Shown here: piece by piece, positions 1 to 5,703 of the stretch
Position numbering within the stretch: position 1 is the first letter of the stretch
Layout: every line of letters starts with the position of its first letter
Assembly (NCBI GenBank): GCA_034002405.1
Contig: JAVFAS010000108.1
Coordinates: 1 to 5,703, forward strand
Origin: SZUA-365 sp034002405
Lineage (GTDB): Bacteria > Bacteroidota > Ignavibacteria > SZUA-365
Direction of reading: 5' to 3'
DNA: 5,703 nt
Translations under genes and position numbers: made by a program
The notes under the pieces: generated by a model
What the model was told of the DNA's origin: nothing
Seen by the model: the letters and a program-made list of their open reading frames with translations, nothing else
Database searches by the model: none

Positions 1-673
1 CCTCCGGCGTCAGGCGATGGATTTCCGTCCGGGCGATTGGCTCCTCGGGCCAGTCTCTGTCGAGTGTCACATTATCGACGACGAGAGGGAGTCCTTCCTT
101 GCTGTACACGAGACAGTGCAGCTCGAGTTCGCGACGCTGTTGTCCGTCGGGACCGGGATCAAGGATAAGCGTATCCGGTACTATGATTTCCAGCCCTTTC
201 CGTTCATCCCGTCCGTCGCCACCGGGACAGCTTCCCAAAAGCATGGCAATGGCGTGTCCTTCGTTGGCCCTTCGCTCACGAGCGGCGCCCTGCTCCCAGT
301 CGAGTTGCCAGAACAGCCGCTGCGGCCATGGGATGTTGGCCTGGTAGCGGTCCCCCCGCACATTCACGACAACCGGCTGTCGCAGCGAATCACCAGGGGC
401 GAGGCGTGCGACAGGAACCGCCGTCGACGAAACACTTCCGTCAGGAAATCGCAGATATGTCTGGCCTTCACAGGTGAGAGACACCTGGTAGGCGGTATCG
501 CTTCCCCGGTTCACGATGCTGACAACGGGGGCGATGCGATCGGGAAGGAAGCCGTCGATCTGCGTGTAGTACCAGATCGTGTCGGCCTTCCATATATGCG
601 CCGTGACCTGCGCCACGACCGGCAGGCTCTGCATGGCGAATACAACAAGAATAACGGATGCTGTTCTCTTCAT
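1..673 (-). CDS. Exported protein with Ig/CARDB-like domains, 3' end outside window
   Basis: The first 224 codons are present and the frame stays open to the left edge. The ATG at 673-671 is chosen because GAGGGG lies 5 nt upstream and the frame begins with a signal peptide (MKR, hydrophobic VILVVFAM, then LPVVA|Q), so cleavage is expected after residue 21. The mature part has no enzyme motif that I recognise. Residues about 45-105 look like a CARDB/Ig-like beta domain (APVVSIVNRGSDTAYQVSL, later LAPGDSLRQPVVVNV). This style is common in secreted FCB-group proteins, where such domains carry an N-R/T-G turn followed by an A-x-x-V strand. Around residue 161 a related segment seems to begin again (IIVPDTLILD, then PLVVDNVTL), so the protein may contain repeats. 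It starts 28 bp after the stop of the large T9SS cargo gene, which suggests one operon. A T9SS sorting domain would lie outside the window and cannot be assessed. Coding status is secure; the domain call is tentative and the function unknown. Confidence 0.85.
   Translation of the reverse strand, partial: MKRTASVILVVFAMQSLPVVAQVTAHIWKADTIWYYTQIDGFLPDRIAPVVSIVNRGSDTAYQVSLTCEGQTYLRFPDGSVSSTAVPVARLAPGDSLRQPVVVNVRGDRYQANIPWPQRLFWQLDWEQGAARERRANEGHAIAMLLGSCPGGDGRDERKGLEIIVPDTLILDPGPDGQQRRELELHCLVYSKEGLPLVVDNVTLDRDWPEEPIARTEIHRLTPE
611..673 (-). other. Signal peptide of the left-hand exported protein
   Basis: Residues 1-21 have a basic start (MKR), a hydrophobic core and a V-V-A cleavage site followed by Q22. 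There is no lipobox cysteine, so signal peptidase I is expected. Gln directly after the cleavage site follows the Bacteroidota pattern in which it is cyclised to pyroglutamate. Confidence 0.8.
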
Positions 674-678
674 AATTT

Positions 679-684
679 CCCCTC
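679..684 (-). promoter_or_regulatory. Ribosome binding site of the left-hand gene
   Basis: GAGGGG on the minus strand lies 5 nt before the ATG at 673-671. It fixes the start of the signal-peptide frame, and it lies within the 28-bp gap after the stop codon of the upstream gene. Confidence 0.7.
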
Positions 685-701
685 GGATGCGCGGTTCCCA
701 C

Positions 702-3700
702 TCATTGCAGCACCATGAAGCGGCTGGTGACGCTTCCCGTGTTGCATTGCAAGCGCATGAGATAAACACCCGGCACGAGTCCGGTGGCTGACAGTGCGAC
801 CGTCGACGATCCGGCAGGAAATTCTCCCTCCCCGACCACAATCCGCTCCCTGCCGAACAGGTCGAACACGCTGATACGCACGCGCGCCGGCCGGGAGAGA
901 TTGAAATGCACGGTTCCCTGCGCGTGCAGTGGCTGTGGAGCGACGGAGAGCGTCGGCGATTCCGGGATTGCCTCGGCTGACCCCACGATGCCGGTGATGC
1001 TGCCCCACGGCAAGCCACAGACTTCGGCGTACGTGAGTTGATAGACCTCCGTCCGCTCCCACGCGTACATTTCGAGCGCCAACATGCCGATCCCTTCGAG
1101 CAAACGGGCATGCCTCCCTGTCGTGTACCCGTACCCATGTTCGTAGGAGTCCACCCGCCTTCGCATCTCTCCATCCACGGACACGGACGCTGTGTCGAGC
1201 ACCATCCCCCATCGACAGAGATCACCGATGTTCAGCCTGCCGGTGAAAAGCAACTCCACGCCTCCCGTCGACATGTCCCGTCGAAGGAAACCGCTGCTGT
1301 CGCTTCGGAACCAGCCGAGCAGGGGGCCCTCGCCGGAGAACTGGTACCACCGCTGCCCGTGGACCAGCGTATCGGCGGTGATTTCCGTCCACCGCATCAC
1401 CCGTCGCCAATTGTCGATAAAGGAAAACTGATACCGGTTGCCGACACAGAGATCGAACCAGTTGACCGCGGGGGTGTCGCGATTGTAGGCGGTGTCGCGC
1501 ACGACGCCGGAACTCAGAAGGCAGAGTTGGCTCGTGCTGGTACAGAACACCTCGCCGAAACGGTCGGTGATGACCCGGTAGTATTGCCCGCGCCGCAGTT
1601 CGAAGGCGCGGCACTGCGCGCCGAGCACGATGGTGTCGAAACGGCGTCCCACCGACCAGGCGACGTTGTTGAGCAGCACGGTGGATTCAGTGGGAATAAA
1701 GGCTGGAAACAACTCCACGGAGTCCTGCAGGTAGCCATCATATTCGGCGAGCATCCCGCGATCATTGACACGAAAGGAGACTCCCAGAAGTCCATCCTGG
1801 ACATCGATGATCCATTCGAATACCAGGTAGCTTCGCGTGCCCCCCTGATTCCGCACCCAGGCGCGCTTCCCTGCCTCATTCGAACGGAAAATGTTGAATT
1901 CCCACTCCGGAGTTCTTCCTCCCGCCATGCGATAGACAAGCAGATCGTCGGGCGCGAAGGGCACGGCCTGTTCCTGCGCGCGCTTCGGTTCAAGCGGATG
2001 CAACCAAGTACCGATTTCCGCGAGCCGGAACACCTTGCCATCCTGCTCGATGGAAAGCAGACCGACGCTATCGGCATATGTCCAGGTGCCGTATGCGCCG
2101 TAATCGATCGTGACCGTTTCGCGCGTGACATCGCCGAAGGTGAGATTGTCGGTCGCGAGCACGCGTCCCATCGGAAAGATGTCACCCACCGCGCAGCGCG
2201 CCGGCAGCCAGAGGCGGTCGACCAGGCGACCTCCGCTCTCCCGGGCGACATGCAATCCATCGTATTCGTTTCGATACAGCGCAGGAATGGGCGTCTGCGC
2301 CCCGCTCGTTCCGACCTCCCACCATTCGTATCCCAGGGTATCGACGCTGCCCGTCACACGCAGCCGCATATCCCCGCCACGGAAATCCTCCCCGTTGTCG
2401 ATGGTGAATCGCCCCGTGGTGTTCTCCGCGAGGGGAAAAAACATCGACGTCACTACCGGCGGCTTCAGGAGCGTGAGTCTGAGTCGATAGCCCGGATGCA
2501 GGGAGTCCACCGGAGTGGATCTTGTGGTGAACAACCCGTCCGTCGCATCCACATACCAGAGCAGATCCACTTCGCCGGACGTGTCCTGAACGGCGAAATG
2601 CTGGTAGATCGCATGCAGTTCAGTGCTGGTGAACATCCGCCGCGGGGCGCGGCCATCATCGTCGGCAAAAAAGGCGAGCGTGTCACTGGTCTTATGCTCC
2701 CTGTGCATGCGGATGGTGTAGCGCAGCGTGTCGCTCTGTCGCTCGCCGGGATACCGGGAGACGGCGATGTCGGTGCGGGGATCGGGCGGCGCGGGCCGCT
2801 CCCAGGAAAAAATCTCTTCGGAGTACCAACTCTGCAATCGGTATTCCATGTAGTCCGGCGGCAGGAACAACCGGAAGGGCAACGGCGCGTGTTCGAGCAC
2901 GGCGAAGAGGCCGACGTCGTCGCGCAGCGTCGGGTCCGCGGGCGCGTGGACTCCCAGCCACTGCGTCTCCGTCTGGCCGGTCGAATCGCCGCGCACGGCA
3001 GTCGGGAGAAGCAGCATCGCGGTGTCTCCCGAAACCCGCAGAAGCGCTTCGAGCGGCCGGCGGGCACTGTCACCTGCAAGAACCACTTCCCCGGGGAAGC
3101 GCAGATCGAGGCGCAGTGTCGTCTCCTCCTCGAGCGGATTGAGAAAACGGTCGCGTGCGGCGATATACAATTCGAAGGGACGCTCGACATACACCGCCCG
3201 TCTCTCCGGATACGGCCAGGTGATGTCCACGAGAATATTGTCGAAGGCGGCGGGACTCCACCGTATCGGCGGCGATGTCTGCTGCAATCGGGGGTTCGTC
3301 GGATGGACCTCCAGACGAACACCATCCTCCGCCTTGCTGCTGGCATAGCTCACCGAGGCGCGTCCGTCGACGAACAACGTCTTCGGGATGTGATACTCAC
3401 CCGGAGCGGAGGGTGGAATGAGTGTCCCCGCCACCTCCAGCCGCGCCCAGCTGTACCCGTCGGGGTCATCCGCCCATGCGCGCGTGGAAGTATCGCGGTC
3501 TGCCTCGCTGTGCGGCACACGCAGCACGGTGCTCCGGCCGATGACATTCCAGTCCGGAACCACCGCATCATTGCTGTCCCGCGCGACCAGCAGAAAATCG
3601 ACGGCCTCTCCCGCCACGCGGTGAAGCGGTTCGGTGCCGGTGAATTCCAGGGCGACACCCGTGCGCGCGAGGAAATTCCCGACGGTGATGCGGTTTCCGG

Positions 3701-4961
3701 GACGCGCGCCATCGATGGGTGTGGACCACGTCGTATGCACCCCATCCGTCGCCTCGACGAAGTACACGATGTCGAATGGAGACACATCGGAAATTCCGGA
3801 AAGCGTATCCGCGATCGCGGCGAGGATCTCCATCGTGCAGGTGAAGCTCGGGGCGGTGCCGCCGGCATCCGTTTCGCGCACGACCTCATTTGCGAGGCTG
3901 TCCGCGTCGGCGAAATGGATACGGTAGCGCACGGTGTCGGAATACGTCCGCGGGTCATCGCGAGAGATCCGGATATCCGCATAGGGATCCGGCGGCGCAG
4001 GCCGTTCCCACCGGAAGCGGATAAGGTCATCCCATCGGTCGATGCGCACGACGGTTCCATCGTCCGGCGACAGCAGCGAGAACGGAAGCGGCGGATGGCT
4101 CGCGACGAAAAAGGAATCGCATTTTCCCGCGGTGCCGAACTTCTTCGGAACGTAGGCGGTGATGACGTAACCCGCCGACTGTCCGCGAAGCCGGGTGGTG
4201 TCGGGTTGAAACGCGAACACCTGCTCACCGCTGATGCGCCGGGGCGCGGCGAGCGGAGGAAAGCCATGGCCGGGGACAGGTGAGAATTCGTTCTGGAAAT
4301 TCACGAGGATGGTGACATCGACCGAATCCGTCACGGGATTCGTGTAGCGATCGCGAGGCGTGATGATCAGTTCGACCGGACGCGCGAGGAAAAATGTGGA
4401 GGCGTTGTCCCCTATCCCCTGCGGAGTCCACGCGACAAGGAAATGATCCACATCGAGCGGAAGGCGCGTGATGGGCGGAGAGCGTGATATCAGCGAGTCG
4501 ACGAACGGTGCCGCCTCGATGCGCGTGCCGGATTCCGCCTTGCTCGAGATAAACGCCAGATGCACGACCCCCTCGACAAATTCGGAGGCGTTCACGAGAA
4601 AGCGTTGCGGCGCCAGAGGGACGAGATCGTTCCCATCGTTCGTGATGCGCAGCCAGGTGTACGCGTCGGGCCGCGCGTTCCAGGAAGCGTCGCTTGTATC
4701 CATTTCGGCATCCGAACCGATCACATGCAGTTCGATCGGCTGCCCGACGGCATCCCAGTTTCTGATGGTATCTCCCCTCGCATCCCGGATGACCACGTCG
4801 AACGGAACCGCGTCACCGGCACGGACGACGATGGCTTCCCGCGTCCCGAACTCGAGCCAGGCATATCCCGTGCCCTGCGCAAACAGCTGGTTCCCCGATG
4901 CAAGAAGGGTGGCAACGGTGAAGCAAACACCCGTGATGAAATCCTGGTAACGACCGTTCAT
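702..4961 (-). CDS. Large T9SS-exported protein with duplicated Ig/FN3-like units
   Basis: This complete gene encodes 1419 residues. The ATG at 4961-4959 is preferred over an in-frame ATG 29 codons upstream. It follows GGAGGAG by 4 nt, and translation from it begins with a signal peptide cleaved near LFA28|Q29, whereas the longer form has a polar leader unlike an export signal. Residues about 31-430 and 433-835 are two copies of one unit. Each has an Ig-like domain with a D-T-S and SSKAE signature, a second Ig-like domain (RPxEL...RDRxxNP), and a fibronectin III-like domain (PLPF, WERPAPPDP, SDTxRY, ATDG, STPxD). Residues about 842-1315 hold weak repeats of unknown fold. Residues 1335-1419 form a T9SS type A sorting domain. 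The protein should cross the inner membrane by Sec and the outer membrane by T9SS, to be anchored at or released from the surface. No catalytic motif was seen. Eight of the ten mature cysteines lie after residue 920. A role in adhesion or the cell-surface layer is inferred only from architecture. Confidence 0.95.
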   Translation of the reverse strand: MNGRYQDFITGVCFTVATLLASGNQLFAQGTGYAWLEFGTREAIVVRAGDAVPFDVVIRDARGDTIRNWDAVGQPIELHVIGSDAEMDTSDASWNARPDAYTWLRITNDGNDLVPLAPQRFLVNASEFVEGVVHLAFISSKAESGTRIEAAPFVDSLISRSPPITRLPLDVDHFLVAWTPQGIGDNASTFFLARPVELIITPRDRYTNPVTDSVDVTILVNFQNEFSPVPGHGFPPLAAPRRISGEQVFAFQPDTTRLRGQSAGYVITAYVPKKFGTAGKCDSFFVASHPPLPFSLLSPDDGTVVRIDRWDDLIRFRWERPAPPDPYADIRISRDDPRTYSDTVRYRIHFADADSLANEVVRETDAGGTAPSFTCTMEILAAIADTLSGISDVSPFDIVYFVEATDGVHTTWSTPIDGARPGNRITVGNFLARTGVALEFTGTEPLHRVAGEAVDFLLVARDSNDAVVPDWNVIGRSTVLRVPHSEADRDTSTRAWADDPDGYSWARLEVAGTLIPPSAPGEYHIPKTLFVDGRASVSYASSKAEDGVRLEVHPTNPRLQQTSPPIRWSPAAFDNILVDITWPYPERRAVYVERPFELYIAARDRFLNPLEEETTLRLDLRFPGEVVLAGDSARRPLEALLRVSGDTAMLLLPTAVRGDSTGQTETQWLGVHAPADPTLRDDVGLFAVLEHAPLPFRLFLPPDYMEYRLQSWYSEEIFSWERPAPPDPRTDIAVSRYPGERQSDTLRYTIRMHREHKTSDTLAFFADDDGRAPRRMFTSTELHAIYQHFAVQDTSGEVDLLWYVDATDGLFTTRSTPVDSLHPGYRLRLTLLKPPVVTSMFFPLAENTTGRFTIDNGEDFRGGDMRLRVTGSVDTLGYEWWEVGTSGAQTPIPALYRNEYDGLHVARESGGRLVDRLWLPARCAVGDIFPMGRVLATDNLTFGDVTRETVTIDYGAYGTWTYADSVGLLSIEQDGKVFRLAEIGTWLHPLEPKRAQEQAVPFAPDDLLVYRMAGGRTPEWEFNIFRSNEAGKRAWVRNQGGTRSYLVFEWIIDVQDGLLGVSFRVNDRGMLAEYDGYLQDSVELFPAFIPTESTVLLNNVAWSVGRRFDTIVLGAQCRAFELRRGQYYRVITDRFGEVFCTSTSQLCLLSSGVVRDTAYNRDTPAVNWFDLCVGNRYQFSFIDNWRRVMRWTEITADTLVHGQRWYQFSGEGPLLGWFRSDSSGFLRRDMSTGGVELLFTGRLNIGDLCRWGMVLDTASVSVDGEMRRRVDSYEHGYGYTTGRHARLLEGIGMLALEMYAWERTEVYQLTYAEVCGLPWGSITGIVGSAEAIPESPTLSVAPQPLHAQGTVHFNLSRPARVRISVFDLFGRERIVVGEGEFPAGSSTVALSATGLVPGVYLMRLQCNTGSVTSRFMVLQ
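705..959 (-). other. T9SS type A sorting domain of the large cargo protein
   Basis: Residues 1335-1419 have the expected order of strands: SPTLSVAPQPLHAQGTVHF (the slot of the P-N-P motif), RVRISVFDLFGRE, then FPAGSSTVALSATGLVPGVY and a final strand LMRLQ...SRFMVLQ. This is the layout of the Por secretion system C-terminal domain, which is recognised by T9SS and normally removed by the PorU sortase. The usual N-P-F-N-P is replaced by APQPLHAQG, a variant form. Confidence 0.88.
1017..2438 (-). repeat. Weak triple repeat in the C-terminal half of the large cargo protein
   Basis: Three segments of about 145 residues (about 842-985, 1001-1145 and 1168-1315) appear related. Landmarks are an aromatic start (FFPL / PFAPDDLLVY / FDLCVGNRYQF), then YRNEYDGL / FRVNDRGML / FRSDSSGFL followed by a hydrophobic-acidic strand. 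Next come GDIFPMGRV..TD / NNVAWSVGRRFDT / GDLCRWGMVLDT. In the first and third copies the segment closes with a short strand, VGLLSIE or IGMLALE. The layout recalls uncharacterised FCB proteins that carry 'VGNxWxY ... DTxxxGxxY' segments. The match was made by eye and is tentative. Confidence 0.4.
2457..3665 (-). repeat. Protein repeat unit B (residues 433-835) of the large cargo protein
   Basis: The second unit keeps the order of unit A: AGEAVDFLLVARD, a D-T-S motif at 490-492, SSKAEDGVRLE at 541-551, RPFELYIAARDRFLNP at 594-609, PLPFRLFLPPD at 693-703, WERPAPPDP at 720-728, SDTLRYTI at 743-750 and YVDATDG at 803-809. Outside these motifs the residues have diverged strongly. The duplication is therefore old or under diversifying pressure rather than a fresh DNA repeat. 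The best nucleotide match is around WERPAPPDP (near 2779-2810 and 3985-4015). Confidence 0.85.
3672..4871 (-). repeat. Protein repeat unit A (residues 31-430) of the large cargo protein
   Basis: This is the first of two tandem units of about 400 residues. Sub-domain 1 (residues about 31-160) has AGDAVPFDVVIRD, a D-T-S motif at 88-90 and SSKAESGTRIE at 139-149. Sub-domain 2 (about 168-290) has RPVELIITPRDRYTNP at 194-209. Sub-domain 3 (about 291-425) is fibronectin III-like, with PLPFSLLSPDDG, WERPAPPDP at 318-326, YSDTVRYRI at 340-348 and FVEATDG at 401-407. The first two resemble the Ig-like domains of invasin/filamin-type proteins in strand pattern. The fold names are inferred; the repeat itself is visible by aligning the two units. 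Confidence 0.85.
4878..4961 (-). other. Signal peptide of the 1419-residue protein
   Basis: Residues 1-28 form a short polar start (MNGRYQDF), a hydrophobic stretch (GVCFTVATLLA) and a cleavage region QLFA|QG. Cys13 sits inside the core with no proper lipobox context (T-G-V-C), so signal peptidase I processing is favoured over a lipoprotein. Gln would be the new N-terminus. Confidence 0.75.
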
Positions 4962-4965
4962 CCAG

Positions 4966-4972
4966 CTCCTCC
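4966..4972 (-). promoter_or_regulatory. Ribosome binding site of the large T9SS cargo gene
   Basis: GGAGGAG on the minus strand ends 4 nt before the ATG at 4961-4959 (its GGAGG core is 6 nt away). It is a near-consensus Shine-Dalgarno sequence and decides the start codon against the longer frame beginning at 5048. Confidence 0.85.
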
Positions 4973-5045
4973 GTTCAGTTGGCCCATGCGGGGCGCTCGT
5001 TCGATCGAGAGATGTGGTACGTCCGCACTGCAAACAATCATGACA

Positions 5046-5073
5046 CACGGGGGCAGTGGATCATTCCCCCGCG
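5046..5073 (-). terminator. GC-rich hairpin between the two T9SS cargo genes
   Basis: Read on the minus strand, CGCGGGGG pairs with CCCCCGTG (eight pairs including one G-U) around a 12-nt loop, starting about 20 nt after the upstream stop codon. The next bases are TGTCATGATTGTTTG, which contain some T but no clean T-tract. It could attenuate or terminate transcription, protect an mRNA 3' end, or be chance in GC-rich DNA. Confidence 0.3.
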
Positions 5074-5092
5074 GCGCGGCTGCGCGGAAGTA

Positions 5093-5703
5093 TTATCGCA
5101 ACAGCAACATCGGACGCATGAGCGTGGCGCCGTCCATGATGAGGCGATAGGAATACACGCCCGAGGGCAACGAGCGGGCATCGAAGCGGAAATGGTGCGG
5201 ACCGGCCTCGAGGAAGCCGTCGTGCAGCAGGGCCACTTCCTTCCCCATCAGATCCAGCACCTGCAGCCGACAGCGGCCGGAAGCGTGCAGGTCGACGGGG
5301 ATCACCGTCCCGGGATTGAAGGGATTGGGGTAGTTCGGGTGCAGGGTGAAGTCCGGAGAATCCGCCAGAGCTTCGACCGGCACTTCAATGTAAACGTATC
5401 TGTCCAGCGTCATCCGGAGGCCGATTTGTGTTTCTGCCAGCGGACGGGACTCGGTGACGTACAGGCCATCTGTCGCCTCCACGTACCAGATGACGTTCCA
5501 CCTCCGCGTGGTGGGCAGACCGCTCTGCTGGATGATCACCGCATTCAGGGAGTGGTGTCTGGCCGTCCAACGGGGATCCCTGCCATGGTTATCACTCTCA
5601 AATTCGTGGACGCGCGTGAGACTGATGGCATCGGCAATCCGGATCTTGTACCGGACCTCGTCGGAATACGTGGCCGTGCTGTCGAAACGGGATATCCGGA
5701 TGT
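5093..5703 (-). CDS. T9SS-exported protein with FN3-like domain, 5' end outside window
   Basis: The last 202 residues of a larger protein are present; the frame is open to the right edge, so its start is not visible. The first 105 or so residues in the window are the second half of a fibronectin III-like domain: IRISRFD, YSDEVRYKI, RIADAISL, and then WYVEATDGLYVTESRP. They match the domain of the neighbouring large protein at its residues 330-428, so the two genes are paralogues that share a module. The last 85 residues are a textbook T9SS type A sorting domain. The product should be exported by Sec and T9SS to the surface. The stop at 5095-5093 lies 131 bp before the next start on the same strand. 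An internal GTG at 5539-5537 is not a start, because homology continues upstream of it. Function beyond surface export is unknown. Confidence 0.93.
   Translation of the reverse strand, partial: IRISRFDSTATYSDEVRYKIRIADAISLTRVHEFESDNHGRDPRWTARHHSLNAVIIQQSGLPTTRRWNVIWYVEATDGLYVTESRPLAETQIGLRMTLDRYVYIEVPVEALADSPDFTLHPNYPNPFNPGTVIPVDLHASGRCRLQVLDLMGKEVALLHDGFLEAGPHHFRFDARSLPSGVYSYRLIMDGATLMRPMLLLR
5096..5350 (-). other. T9SS type A sorting domain, classic form
   Basis: The domain begins FTLHPNYPNPFNPGTVIPV, continues with CRLQVLDLMGKEVALLHDG and the aromatic-rich HHFRFDARSLPSGVYSYRL, and ends in MRPMLLLR. All the landmarks of the type A C-terminal signal are present: the P-N-P-F-N-P motif, the V-x-D-L-x-G-K-E-V strand, LPSGVY and a basic C-terminus. 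Confidence 0.96.
5387..5701 (-). repeat. Third copy of the FN3-like module, C-terminal part
   Basis: The segment aligns with sub-domain 3 of units A and B of the neighbouring gene. Shared landmarks are IRISR, YSD-x-VRY-x-I, ADA-x-SL and (W/F)YVEATDG or FVEATDG, followed by a tail in S-R-P / S-T-P. The half carrying PLPF and WERPAPPDP would lie beyond the right edge. Confidence 0.8.

Noticed and set aside
17..718. Plus-strand open frame of 233 codons at the left end
   Set aside because: It is in register antisense to the left-hand exported protein gene, which has a ribosome binding site and signal peptide; the plus frame has neither.
2692..2961. Short minus-strand frames in other phases within the large gene
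   Set aside because: They are Arg/Pro/Ala-rich shadows typical of GC-rich DNA and lie wholly inside the well-supported large reading frame.
1038..4283. Plus-strand open frame of 1081 codons as a gene
   Set aside because: It is exactly antisense and in codon register with a gene that has a strong Shine-Dalgarno, signal peptide, repeated domains and T9SS sorting domain. Its translation is rich in R, H, P and G with no domain-like pattern.
5001..5008. Palindrome TCGATCGA as an operator
   Set aside because: An eight-base palindrome is expected by chance. There is no second copy nearby and no regulator gene in the window.
4962..5048. Longer N-terminus for the large gene, starting at 5048
   Set aside because: The extra 29 residues are polar with several cysteines and would bury the signal peptide. 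The near-consensus GGAGGAG precedes the ATG at 4961 instead.
4962..5092. Promoter in the gap before the large gene
   Set aside because: TTGTTT near 5030 on the minus strand is followed after 17 nt by CATCTC, a poor -10. No Bacteroidota-type TAxxTTTG element is found either.
5093..5539. Right-hand gene as a complete 148-residue protein starting at GTG 5539-5537
   Set aside because: The same frame continues upstream to the window edge with residues that align to the FN3-like domain of the neighbouring gene, so the GTG is an internal valine codon.

Overview
The window is GC-rich (about 60% by eye) and most likely comes from a bacterium of the Bacteroidota/FCB group, perhaps a GC-rich lineage such as Ignavibacteria/Kapabacteria or Rhodothermia. 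The evidence is two C-terminal type IX secretion (T9SS) type A sorting domains, one with the classic NYPNPFNPGT motif, and signal peptides that end in A|Q, the usual Bacteroidota pattern. No housekeeping gene is present, so the lineage is an inference from protein style only.

All three genes lie on the minus strand and are read from right to left. Gene 3 (5093-5703) is the C-terminal part of a T9SS cargo protein whose start lies beyond the right edge. A gap of 131 bp follows; it holds a GC-rich hairpin and the ribosome binding site of gene 2. Gene 2 (702-4961) is complete and encodes a 1419-residue exported protein. It has a signal peptide, a tandem duplication of a roughly 400-residue unit (two Ig-like domains plus one fibronectin III-like domain), a long C-terminal half with weak internal repeats, and a T9SS sorting domain. 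Gene 1 (1-673) starts 28 bp after gene 2. It encodes a second exported protein with a signal peptide and Ig/CARDB-like beta domains, and it runs off the left edge.

The in-window part of gene 3 closely resembles the fibronectin III-like domain found twice in gene 2, so genes 2 and 3 are paralogues that share modules. The locus looks like a co-oriented, probably co-transcribed cluster of large cell-surface or secreted beta-rich proteins exported by Sec and, for at least two of them, by T9SS. No enzyme motif was seen. A structural, adhesive or matrix role is plausible but not demonstrated. The large open frames on the plus strand are judged to be codon-bias shadows. No RNA gene, mobile element, CRISPR array or nuclease/defence module was recognised.
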